A DNA stretch of 64,000 nt from Mesostigma viride (taxonomy: Eukaryota; Streptophyta; Mesostigmatophyceae; Mesostigmatales; Mesostigmataceae). The stretch spans positions 4,490,091 through 4,554,090 of the forward strand of contig RPFO01000156.1 of the NCBI GenBank assembly GCA_009746045.1. The letters are read 5' to 3'. Made by a program: the position numbers and the translations under genes. The notes beneath the pieces were generated by a model. It was not told the DNA's origin. It saw only the letters and a list, made by a program, of their open reading frames with translations, and ran no database searches. Shown here in pieces: positions 55,060-64,000 of the stretch. The first letter of the stretch is position 1; every line of letters begins with the position of its first letter.

Positions 55060-55740
55060 TCTTGGTATTCAGCTAGCTTTAATGTGCGCACCCTCCCTGC
55101 AGATCCTTAATTCTACCAGCAGCGGCACCCCACGGCACGTCAACGCGTCCGGACGAGCTGATCGCCTTGTGCCGATGTGCCGACAACCAGATCGCCGTCC
55201 TCGGAGTCCAGGAGCATGATTCGGCGCACCGTCGACCCTCAGCAAGGGGTCAACGGGCTTATGGTCGACGACCTCCGCGCGGGCTAGCGATTCCATTATG
55301 GTGGAGGCGCCGCGCCGGGTCAAGGCGCGGTGTGGGCCTTCTGTGCTTACCGGCAGCATCAGCTCAGGCCTCCAGTCCATCGTGCTGAGATCCCCGCGTG
55401 CGCTAGTGGCCACTTTTCGGCCACTGAAGGCCATTCTCACCATACGCTTGAGCACCGTTAATATCGTGGGCTATGCGCCACATGCGGGTCGAGATCAGGC
55501 GGAACGTGACGCCTTCTTCAGCGCCCTCAAGGAGGAGGAGGCCAGCATCCCAGCTCGGCGCATTTCCACCCTCTCTCTAATGCTTGGACTGCATGCTAAT
55601 ATGCAGGACAAGAAGAGGTGGCAGACCATTAAGTGCAGGCCTGCCCACACGCCAGCCCCTGTGGGCAAGCCCCCCCCTGGGCCCCCAGGCGGAAGGGGCG
55701 CTGTGCTGAGTGGAGTAGCTAGGATTTTTATTGACTAGTT
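55060..55740 (+). pseudogene. Internally deleted LINE ORF2: APE endonuclease fused to C-terminus
   Basis: In shifting frames the region has LIALCRCADNQIAVLGVQEH (55155-55220), like the catalytic-glutamate block of APE endonucleases, and later VGYAPHAGRDQAERDAFFSA (about 55465-55525), like the N-x-Y-x-P block. Directly after ARRISTLS comes LMLGLHANMQDKKRWQTIK and a PVGKPPPGPPGGRG-type end, the C-terminus of LINE families A/B. The whole reverse transcriptase is missing between them. Confidence 0.55.
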
Positions 55741-55863
55741 TAGTTAGCTTAGTTAGGTTTCGCGGCTTCAAATGGTAGTGGCACTTGCGGTACACAGCCA
55801 GGATGGCCCAAAGAGCCTCCCAGAGGACTACATGTGAAAAGCCGGCCTTGACATAGTCGACAA

Positions 55864-55974
55864 GGAGAGAGGGGGTCTCTGCCCTTTCTTCCTGTTGTGC
55901 ACATACAGGGATTAAAAGCACTTCGGTGCTCCGTGACTCCCCAACGGGAGCACGAGTTTAATCAATTAATTAAT
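55864..55974 (+). mobile_element. A' insertion with 9-bp target duplication
   Basis: AGTCGACAA flanks it at 55855-55863 and 55975-55983. The 111-bp body is the A' 3' end (GGGGTCTCTGCCCTTTC, TTAAAAGCACTTCGGTGCTC, hairpin, TTTAATCAATTAATTAAT). Excision restores the reverse-transcriptase reading VLNFVDYVK on the other strand. Confidence 0.9.
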
Positions 55975-56470
55975 AGTCGACAAAGTTGAGGACCATGCAG
56001 CGGGAAAACGATGTGGGCTATGCGGCGCACCTCCTCCACCAGCCGGCGCGCGACAAAGACAGCCATGACAGACTGTGTTACGGCCACTACGGAAACCCAT
56101 CTCAAGACTCACCCAGGTGAGGGTCTAGCGCATACTATGCGCTAGACCCGTGGCACGAGTTAAATCAATTAATTAATAGTCGACAAAATTGAGGACCAGC
56201 GGGAAACCGATGTGCAGGGCTATGCGGCGCACCTACTCCACCAGCCGGCGCGCGACAAGACAGCCATGACAGACTGTGTTACGGCCACTACGGAAACCCA
56301 TCTGATGATCGAGACTCACCCAGGTGAGGGTCCAGCGCAGCGCGGAGCCTGACAGTGGAGCATCATCACGCATGAACACCTTCAGCGCGGCGCGCTCTGG
56401 AGGCAAACACCCCGATAGTTACCGGGGTCCGAGCTGCATGAATTACCTTCTTGTACAGCATGACTCGGAT

Positions 56471-56695
56471 TAATTAATTAAACACGTGCTCCCGTTGGGG
56501 AGTCACGGAGCACCGAAGTGCTTTTAATCCCTGTGTGTGCACAACAGGAAAAAGGGCAGAGACCCCCAGTCTCCTTCATGCCTAAGGCATGCCACAGCTG
56601 CACTCGGGCGCGCTAGCTAAACGGACACGCTAACGATCTGGCAATCTGTGGGTGCAATAAGACCCATGTGAGCATGGCAAGGAGCGTGGGCAAGT
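56471..56695 (-). mobile_element. A' insertion with 11-bp target duplication
   Basis: ATGACTCGGAT flanks it at 56460-56470 and 56696-56706. The 225-bp body is the reverse complement of the A' 3' UTR at 48250-48475, with the AATTAATTAA tail on the low-coordinate side. Confidence 0.9.
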
Positions 56696-56784
56696 ATGAC
56701 TCGGATGGCTGTCTGCATGCACCACTCAAAACACCCTTCATCCTTGTCCCCATGGCTATCACTGCATGGTAAGGGCAAGCCGCG

Positions 56785-57542
56785 GGGGGTGACCCGCCTT
56801 CCGCGCTCGATCGCGGGGTAAGGCCGGCCCCTCGCTCCACCTTGCTCCTCGCCTTTGACACCATGGCGGATAAGATGGAGTTCCTCAAGTGTCGCAAGCG
56901 GCTTGGGGGGACCGCCTACACGCTGGACGACGACTTGACCTTGACGCAGCAACAACGGCGACGGGAGCTATGGCCGACCTACCTCCAGCTTCGGCAGACG
57001 GCGGGGCAGAAGCCGGTCTACTGGAAGGGGGCGGACATCTACGTCGCCCACAAGCCCTGGCAGGCGACCCCTGCCGCCCCAGCCACCCCAGCCACCCCAG
57101 CCTAGGGAATATATAGCAGTAGTGTAGACTAGAAAGCTTAGTGACGTGGCCATGTATGCCTACGTGATGGGCCCACACCCGCCCTTACTATAGCCGTAGC
57201 AGCTTCGAGTCATGCTTTGCCCATGCAGGGAGTTACTCTCTGCTGAGATGCCATGTGTACACCAGCTGTAGCCTAGCCACATACCTTCCACCCCATATGT
57301 CATGCAGGCCTTCTAGGCCCTCTCCTCAAGCCGCCTTGTGTGCCTGTGCTTGTTTAGGAGGCATGAACCATCATGGCGGTGCAGGTGCATCTTGTGCACC
57401 CAGAGCAGGTGATAGTTGTACATCCTACACCTGCAGGTTGTCGCCCTGATTGTATTACAAACCCATAGATGCCCCTTTCTCAGGGCTATGTGTTACGTAT
57501 GCTCCCCACGGAGCTATGATTTTAATTAATTAATTAATTAAT
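56785..57542 (+). mobile_element. L1-like ORF1 C-terminal domain with family C 3' UTR
   Basis: Encodes LLLAFDTMADKMEFLKCRKR, LGGTAYTLDDDLTLTQQQRR-RELWPTYLQLRQTAGQKP and VYWKGADIYVAHKPWQA, stop at 57105, then a family C 3' UTR ending GTGTTACGTATGCTCCCCAC, GGAGCTATG and a TTTTAATTAATTAATTAAT tail. Confidence 0.75.
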
Positions 57543-57889
57543 GCACCATGCACTCAGCATGCAGGCGGCCGGGGGCTCAGATCAGAGAGCAAAACGCGGT
57601 TGCAGAACGCCAGCAGAAGCTCCCACCGGCACTGCAAGGTCCGGGGGGTCCTGAGCAGCTCGGCCGAAAGGTGGCTGGCCAGGCACCGATCGACGCATCA
57701 TACTGCAAGCCGGAGAAAGGGCGCCGCCCCAGTTCCTCCAAAGTGAAGGGGTGGATGACGTCGTTGGTGCGGCAAGGCAGGCCTCCTTCATGGCGGGGAC
57801 TTGGTAGTCAGCGGCCGAGGAGGGCGCCCGGCGCGGGTGGCGGGGGGGGTACAGCACGGCACCGACAAGCGACACCGACAGCGACACAC

Positions 57890-58285
57890 CTTTAGATGCG
57901 CAGTATGTGCGTAGCAATGCACCTAATGCTACTGCGCCAGTGCCACCGGCCCACGGCCCAACACTTCCGTATTTGTATTTCTTACTCAAAGTCCATAAGA
58001 CCCCGTTTGATCGAGGTCTGACAGGGCCAATTTCTGCATCACATAAAGCCCCCCTTAAGCTATGCGTCAGCCTACCTATGGTATTGCACTGGTTGTATTG
58101 CACCCACACTGTTGCGCCCCGGCATGATGCACCATGCCGTGGAGAGAGCGCTCTGTGGCCTGCCCACTTGCGGCAGTGAGAGAAGCTAGGGCGCCCTCCC
58201 TCCTTCTCGCTGTGTATATAGGGTTGAAGGTTCCTTTACTCTGTATTGGCACCCACGTGACGCAGTCACGTGCTTATTAATGGGC
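57890..58285 (+). mobile_element. Penelope-type RT fragment joined to family D 3' end
   Basis: 57940-58050 encodes TLPYLYFLLKVHKTPF and TGPISASHKAPLK, matching FPYLYLTLKLHKTP...TIAASHSAPL of the Penelope-like protein at 31495. It then runs into the family D end: GAAGCTAGGGCGCCCTCCC, the perfect hairpin 58254-58272 and CTTATTAAT. Whether the two parts belong to one element is not certain. Confidence 0.55.
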
Positions 58286-58374
58286 CGTGATCACCGTCTC
58301 GTGCTTAATTGCGCGCATCATGCAGATAGATAGATTAGACCGACGTAGGATTGTGTGTCCCCATCCACCCATTA

Positions 58375-58627
58375 ATTAATTAATTAAGGAATTGATTAAT
58401 TAATTAGGAACATAACTCCGTTGGGAGTGTCTGTAGCACATAGCCCTTGAGAAGGGGCATATGGCCTATAATACATTCTAAGCTACTTCCTGCAAGGGTG
58501 GGAATGTAAACAACACTTGCTCTAGGTCCCCTAGGGCACCTGCACCAGCTAGAGTCTCGGGCAACTCCCAGCTAAGGGGAGCCCGTCATAGGTGGGGAAG
58601 ATCATCATGGCTATACAAGAGCTATAT
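58375..58627 (-). mobile_element. Family C 3' UTR, tail side, split by RLE LINE
   Basis: Tail TTAATTAATTAA, then GGAACATAACTCCGTTGGGA, GGGGCATATGGCCTATAATA and the rest of family C to GGCTATACAAGAGCTATAT. It resumes at 61108 after the LINE. The C tail seems to sit on another AT-rich tail (58370-58400). Confidence 0.8.
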
Positions 58628-58760
58628 TAAAAATATAATTACTTACAGCAGAGTGAAATCACTCAAACCAAAACAAACGCCCAGCTATAAACCTATATAC
58701 AGAGCCATGTCAAAGCTCTATACTACGATAAGACCAATGGAAACGCCTAACGGGAGGAAC

Positions 58761-59472
58761 CTAATAGCCCTGCTGCACCGCAAAATCAGCCCGCGTACGG
58801 CGGAGCATGATGTCAGCCATGGCCCGAGTCAGCGCCACCGACAAGCGCTGACGCCAATATGACGTCCAGGTCCGCGCCGACCATGGGGCCCGCTGGCCCT
58901 CCAGGTCCAGCCGGTCCTCCCGGAGCCGGCAACACTCCTTGAAGAAGGCGGAGGTCAGGGGCCCCATGGCCCCAAACTCCTCCAGGACAAAGGGCACCAC
59001 ACGATGGTGCCCGACGTCGCCGTAGGCCAGGAGCTTGGCCCGCTCCGCCCGGTCCGCTGTGTAACCTGCCGTGAGGGAGGCCCCAGCCACGTGGCTAAGA
59101 GCCAAGGGCCGCGCCACCGAAACGTCAATAAGCAGATGCCGGCCACCCCCCTCAAAGTCCAGCACCACGATGTCAGGCCGGTGGTTGGGGGAATAGAAGG
59201 CAGCGCCATCCGCATCCTCGGACCGGATGTTCGCGTGGGGGAAAACCGACCGAATCATGGCGAGCACCACCGTCAGGAGGACAGTGTGCAAATACAAATA
59301 CCAATTCTGATTCTGTTGGCCCCCCATGCAGGCAAGGTAGTGAGTCCCCGTGGGATCCAGCGGCTGCCCACAGCTACCACAAGGCCGCCCGGCCGGAACA
59401 AGAGGCTGCGGGGCAAATAGCTGGTGCCGGAGCGCCACCGAGTAGTGGCTGGGAGCCAAGGCGAATGGGGGG
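58761..59472 (-). CDS. RLE LINE CCHC knuckle and restriction-like endonuclease
   Basis: Continues the protein after the frameshift: FALAPSHYSVALRHQLFA, then the zinc knuckle CGSCGQPLDPTGTHYLAC (about 59329-59385), then the PD-(D/E)xK-type core RPDIVVLDFEGGGRHLLIDV (about 59110-59190) and VARPLALSHVAG. The expected terminal lysine of the motif is not obvious. The order RT, CCHC, endonuclease is that of site-nicking LINEs of the R2/NeSL/CRE kind. Stop near 58761. Confidence 0.75.
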
Positions 59473-61099
59473 CCATGGGAAGAGCACGAAGGTACGCCGA
59501 GCCCACACTCCGCAAGGAAAGCGAGAACAGCCACGCACGTCCCTGGGCGTTGAGGTCCGCGAAAAGAGCAATCCAATCAGCCGTGTGCAGAATACCCGCG
59601 TAGGTTTTCTGGTGTTTATCGATGACGCGAGCAGGGAATGCGGCGGGAGATTGAACGGAGGCGACCGAGGGAGTGCCGCGAGGGAGGTGGCGCTGTACCG
59701 CCTGAGCGGCACGGACGGGAGCACAGGCCTGCTGGATCTCAGCATAGGCCTCCTGGATGGCGGTGACGAAGGGCAAAGGGCTGCTGGGGTCCAGGAGGTC
59801 AGGCGCTGCTGTTGCCAAAAGGGGCAGGAGCCGGCAGCTTTCCGCCCACGACTGAGCGACGGAGCCCAAAAATGCTGCTGGGGCCAGCCGGGCGGCACGA
59901 GTCAGACCGCAGCCACCCATCCGTGCAGGCAGGGAGGCAATGCGAATAGCATGTGGCGGGAGGTCGGGGCCCGGGACCAGCTGCGCCAAGGCCGACTGGA
60001 TGCGTTCGTCGTGGCCCTCGGCGGCCAGCCGGACCTGAGCCGGAAGAGCGCCCCGGAGCCAGTGAACGACGCGAGGGTGAGCGCAAAACCACAGAAGCAG
60101 ACCCTTGGTCTGCGAATCATGAAGGCGCGCAATCAAGGGCAGTACCTCAGTGCGTGCCTCGAGGGCGGCCCGCAGAGCATCGATGACAAACGCGGGGTCG
60201 CCAACCGGAACGCCGAGGACCTCCAACCCCTGGAGGCGCTCGTCCCGGCCCAAGAGCTGGGGCGGAAAGCCGGAGCAATCACCTTGGGGCGAGTACACCG
60301 CGCACTTGGCCAGGGTCAACTGGAGGTTGATGCCGGCCACCGCGGTCTGCAGTGCCAGCAGAGCCGCGGTGGTGTCCGGCACAGGGCCCAGAAGGTAGAT
60401 ATCATCCAAGTAGGCCTGAATAGCGACCGCCGGGTGGGCAGCATGGACCGCTTGGAGGCAACCCTGGAGGGGGGCGGCAAAGTACAGGGGTCCCAGGGGG
60501 TCCCCTTGCTGGGTGCCCGACCGCGACAGCAGGCCGCCGCGAGTGCCGTCCTCCATGATGTGAACCAGTTGGCCGGGCTGGCCGTAGCACACGGCTGTCC
60601 AAGCGTACAAGTCCTCGAAGGACTCCATGACGGCCGCAAACATGCTGGCGCGGGACAGACTGTTGAACGCGTTGTGGCAGTCGACCTTGACGACAGCGTG
60701 GGTGGGGTGGGCCTCGAGGTAGGCCTGCACCGAATGGATGAGGATATCCGCCCCGCCTGGAGTCGTCACCCCCAGCTGGGCCGCCACCGAGGTCTCACCC
60801 GCTGCGAGGGGCGGGCAGAAAAAGGCACGGAGCTCGGGCGCCTTTTGGCGGCAGATCACTTTGCCCACGAGCTTGCGGAGCACCTCACCGCAGGCGATCG
60901 GGCGCACCTTGCCCTCGGGGGGGGGCAAGACACCCTTGAGCAGAGCGAGGAGGCGAGCGCCCGCTAACCACTCGCGCGCAGCGGGAGGAACGCGACCAGC
61001 CGCCAGGTCAATGAGGGTGTCAAAGAGAATGTCCTCGCCCCCATGCCCCACCAGGACCTCCAAGTGCTCGTAGCGCCAGCCCGACGGCCCGGTAGAGGA
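59468..61099 (-). CDS. RLE LINE reverse transcriptase, 5'-truncated
   Basis: The minus-strand frame starts inside the protein: STGPSGWRYEHLEVLVGHGG, VRPIACGEVLRKLVGKVICR, VVKVDCHNAFNSLSR (motif A), LSRSGTQQGDPLGPLYFA (motif B), AIQAYLDDIYLLG (motif C YLDD at 60401-60412), CAVYSPQG and LEVLGVPVG. The thumb follows, with RIASLPARMGGCGLTRAARL. The frame is intact down to a run of six G at 59467-59472. There a one-base indel moves the reading into the endonuclease frame. The family nicks DNA with its own endonuclease and primes reverse transcription at the nick. Confidence 0.85.
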
Positions 61100-61107
61100 A
61101 GCTATAT

Positions 61108-61858
61108 GGGGCATGGCTTCTCGGCAGAGAGCATCTCTCTGCATAGGCATAGCATGGCTAAATTTATAGTGCAACATCCATGGGGGTCCCATTATAGGCA
61201 TGGCGTGGCTAAGTTCTGAAGGCATCATCCATGGGGGGCCATTATGGGCGCACATGCGCGTGGGCCACATGCTAGGCTAAGCCTGACTAATCTACACTAC
61301 TGGTATGATGAGGCGATTGATGTCGTGGAGATGGAGGCACAGGTCGTAAAGCGAGGCGTAGTCCCCGTGGAAGATGCAACGCAGGGCAGTTGCGGGGGAC
61401 ATGTTGGTCCAGTCGTGATCATCGACCTTGAATTAAAGGTTCTGGCCGAAAGCGCGGTTCTGAGGGGCGTGAAGACCCTCCTGTTTTGTCGGCGGAGCGG
61501 GTGCGTTTAGGGTCAGGCGATGCAGATGGCGAGGCATTAAGCCCGGGAGGGTTCGGGGCGACCACCAGTGCGCGACTAGTGTCACCGCTCGGCCTGCCGG
61601 ACCTGAGGGCGAAGCTGCAGCCTGAGCTGCAGACGTATTTTCATGGCCGAGCGCATCCGCCAAACTTCGTTGCGTCGAGGAGCGTTTGCTCGTCATATAT
61701 TGCGTAATAGATTCGGAAAATTATATCAGCATGTGCGTCTTAGAAAGACGAAGCGATAGTGATATTCACGGCTAAATTCGGTGCTCAAACGTGAAAGTTA
61801 TGAGCTCCGCCGTCAGCCATGGCTACCTCGTGGCTCGTGGCTCGTACATAGGCCAACC
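61108..61858 (-). mobile_element. ORF1-start plus family C 3' UTR: short non-autonomous element
   Basis: Minus strand: ACGAGCCACGAGCCACGAGG, leader GCTCATAACTTTCACG (61790-61806) with AAGACGCACATGCTGATATA, ATG at 61696 or slightly upstream (MTSKRSSTQRSLADALG), frame changes, then ALRCIFHGDYASLYDLCLHL-HDINRLI and a stop near 61300. Family C 3' UTR continues to 61108 and, beyond the RLE LINE, to 58375. The pre-insertion element was about 1 kb. Confidence 0.6.
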
Positions 61859-61859
61859 A

Positions 61860-61945
61860 TCTGTAGCTATCCACCCATCCATCAGGGTTAATGCTCCGTG
61901 ACTCCCCAACGGGAGCACGAGTCTAATTAATTAATTAATTAAGCG
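61860..61945 (+). mobile_element. LINE A 3' end, 5'-truncated
   Basis: CCACCCATCCATCAGGGTTA, ATGCTCCGTGACTCCCC, AACGGGAGCACGAGTC and a TAATTAATTAATTAATTAA tail. Confidence 0.8.
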
Positions 61946-62710
61946 GCCGCTGTCCCAGTGGATTTGTTACGCACTTAGCCATGTCGCCGACTGCCGAGAG
62001 TGCTGGCAAGTCGTCAAAGATATCAACCTAGTTAGAACTAATTAATAGAGCTAGATAGGCTTCAAAGCGAACTTCAAAGTTTGTCGACAGTCCGCTTTCA
62101 GAGCCGCTTTTGAAGTCCGATGACAAAATTTAGGCTCGAAAGCCGCGAAGGCGCACTGACGGCTGGAAGTTGGAACGTGGTCCTAAGATCGAGGCCATAT
62201 TGTAAAGGCGCACAGCCTGCCATTTTGGCCCCAAGTGCGAAGGGGCAGGAAAGTTTTTATCCGCCGACAGGTGGTGTTTCAAAACGATAGACCTACTACT
62301 AGCCAGTAAAACTCGAGCAGTGATCGATGACATCAAAATTTCCCCATACGTCTTAAATAAGGAGATTAATTAAAGGCCGCCTCGACTGTAGGCCAACGGG
62401 ATCCTATCGGTCCTCTCGGCCCTTCGCAGCTCTTGTGTAGATGGGCCAACGGCATCCGAATACCTGAACAGTCGACCGCCCAAGACTCCCACCTTTGCCC
62501 AGTATGGGGAACTAACACCAAAGAGGACACGCGTCGAACGCGGCCACGAGGACCCCTGAACTTTACCGGAAATGGTCCGAAATTCGCCACAGGAATGGGG
62601 AGATCAAGATGCTTGTGCATGCTAAATGATATGGCGAGCCAGATCGATACCTACTTGGTCACGAGCCCCGGAATGGATGCATGCCGAAATGCGCATGACC
62701 ATTGTGAGCG
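61946..62710. other. No supported gene
   Basis: Unique-looking DNA between a LINE A tail and the LINE copy that begins near 62711. A frame open from 62433 enters the LINE but has no recognisable domain before it. Confidence 0.35.
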
Positions 62711-62782
62711 GTGGAGGAACTGGTGGAGGAACTGGTGGAGGAACTGGTGGAGGAACTGGTGGAGGAACTGGTGGAGGAACTG
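62711..62782 (+). repeat. 12-bp repeat, six copies, in LINE RT
   Basis: GTGGAGGAACTG six times without error. In the reverse-transcriptase frame it reads VEEL six times, just before motif A. Confidence 0.95.
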
Positions 62783-63661
62783 CAACGCCTTCAGCCTGGT
62801 GAGTCCCCTTTGCACCTTGTGCTGGTGGACTTCATCAAAGCCTTCGATTCGGTTTTCTGGCCTGCGCTTTGGGACATCCTCGAGCTGTTCCGGATCCCCC
62901 ACCCCCTTATTGCTGTCATCCGCAACCTGTATGAAGGGTCCACCACTTCGGTGCTCACTTCTTACGGGACCACGCCACCATGCCCTTTACAGAAGGGTGT
63001 GTGGTGCCCAGGGCTGCGTGCTGTCGCCCTACCTGTTCATTATTGTGGTAGAATTCGTAATGATTCAGGCGCGCAAGCGATTTGCCCGCATCGTGGGTAG
63101 GGAACCAGGGGTGCAGGTTGCTAACCACTTCTGGCATTGCGGAGCGGAAACGGAGATTCGGCTGGCGGACATCATCTACGCAGACGACACCACCCTCTTC
63201 GAGGACACTGGGCCCGTGCAGACATGGCTTGACTGCCTGGCTATCGAGGCCCGTGCAGTGGGGCTTGAGGTCAGCAAGAAGACAGAGGCCCTGGCAGTTG
63301 GGCTCACCCACTCACCGCCACCCCTCTAGATCTCCTAGACGGCTCTCGAGTCCTGTATCGGGACCGCGTCAAGCTGCTGGGCAGCCTGCTTCCCAGCTGC
63401 GAGGCTGATGTGGACCACCGCATCTCCCTCGCTTGGCACGCTTTACGCCAGTACCGGGCCCTGTGCCAGTACCTGGGCAGGATCGAGAAACAGGACCTGT
63501 TTAAGGTCCTCGTCCTTCCTGTTCTCACGTATGGGGCCGAGACGTGGACCCTCACCGCCGACCTGGCCCGCAAGCTGGACGGCGCGGTCACCAACATGCT
63601 GCGATCCATTTTCAGAGTAGGATATGCTGCTCATGTCCGCAATGAGGACCTGTACCAGTGT
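62783..63661 (+). pseudogene. LINE family A reverse transcriptase, broken
   Basis: LHLVLVDFIKAFDSVFWPAL (motif A), LIAVIRNLYEGSTTSVLT, then after a frame change near 63000 GAQGCVLSPYLFIIVVEFVM (motif B) and TEIRLADIIYADDTTLFEDT (motif C). A stop is at 63329. After another frame change come SLAWHALRQY, IEKQDLFKVLVLPVLTYGAE-TWTLTADLARKLDG and HVRNEDLYQ. The copy is cut off at 63661 before the C-terminus and tail. It is closely related to 36334-37435 and 40631-41355. Confidence 0.8.
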
Positions 63662-64000
63662 AACGACTAAAAATGTTGTGTTTGCAACAGCCTCAGTATA
63701 ACATTAGCGTGAAAAGATCTTTATACCTGGGTTGGAGTCGCGACAGATAACTTCACGTCCAGAGAAGCAATGAAGAGGGATCTTCAACAGTCAAGGGAAT
63801 GAGTCCCCACCCTTGTTAGACACAACAGACAAGTTATATCCAAGTCGACTATCTGTTGAAGTTATAGTTGACTTTTAGCAAGGGTTGTTTGATTGATGAA
63901 ACAAGGAAACCCTTGAATTACACCATAGCTTTAGCTCTCACGTACGCAGACATGCACGACCACTACCAACAGGATAAAAGTCAGCGTGTTCGCAGAGTCG
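63662..64000. other. No feature recognised
   Basis: Anonymous sequence following the LINE break point. Confidence 0.4.

Larger units (their letters stand above)
55745..56760 (-). pseudogene. LINE reverse-transcriptase fragment hit by A' insertions
   Basis: On the minus strand, in several frames: MLYKK and NYRGV (56400-56460, the pre-finger block), EMGFRSGRNTV (about 56060-56110, and again near 56270), LVEEVRRIAH, and VLNFVDYVKA (motif A, restored when the insertion 55864-55974 is removed), then LWEALWAILAVY (55790-55840). A ~205-bp segment is duplicated in tandem (55945-56150 and 56150-56355). Confidence 0.6.
58628..61099 (-). mobile_element. RLE-type LINE, 5'-truncated, 8-bp target duplication
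   Basis: AGCTATAT occurs at 58620-58627 and 61100-61107. Between them is a 2,472-bp minus-strand LINE with reverse transcriptase, a CCHC knuckle and a restriction-like endonuclease, ending in TTTCACTCTGCTGTAAGTAA and an AT-rich 3' end. Joining the flanks restores a family-C element (...GCTATACAAGAGCTATATGG-GGCATGGCTTCTC...). Confidence 0.9.

Noticed and set aside
59465-60967. 500-codon plus-strand frame
   Set aside because: It is the antisense shadow of the RLE-type LINE reverse transcriptase, which has clear motifs on the minus strand.

Overview
This window looks like nuclear DNA of a green alga (Chlorophyta, probably of the chlorophycean group). Four things suggest this: a nuclear gene for chloroplast ATP synthase subunit b' with an N-terminal targeting region, GT-AG introns, TGTAA motifs placed like green-algal poly(A) signals downstream of two genes, and a Penelope-like retroelement of the permuted type known from green algae. 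No rRNA, functional tRNA or CRISPR is visible. No similarity search could be run, so names of families rest on motifs read by eye.

Layout. 1-1172 is a 23-bp satellite with higher-order structure. 1173-10400 is repeat-rich and holds microsatellites, retroelement 3' ends and a decayed L1-like ORF1. 10405-21489 is the main host-gene block: two divergent three-exon genes (minus strand 17270 to 10405, plus strand 18273 to 21489) that appear to be paralogues. Each has a low-complexity N-terminus, one membrane segment split by a phase-0 intron, a 92-nt exon 2 ending in phase 2, and a long low-complexity C-terminal exon. 21500-27800 holds retroelement debris and minisatellites. 28061-28807 is the intron-free atpG-type gene.

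From 29500 to the end the window is a retroelement graveyard with datable nesting. It has an intact-looking 1018-aa Penelope-like ORF with an N-terminal GIY-YIG domain (31495-34551). It has many 5'-truncated LINE copies of several families (called A, A', B, C, D here) that share a small 3' hairpin and a TTAA-type tail. It has ORF1-only elements, a RLE-type LINE (58628-61099) with a frameshift, tRNA-derived SINE pieces, and a 5.94-kb TTAA-flanked piggyBac-like insertion (37698-43640) that split a family-C element. Target-site duplications can be read for at least seven insertions, so their order can be worked out.

The host genes give few functional links: atpG serves photosynthetic ATP synthesis, and the divergent pair is of unknown role. 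The most notable items are the Penelope-like ORF, the TTAA element, the shared LINE 3' hairpin and the divergent paralogous pair.
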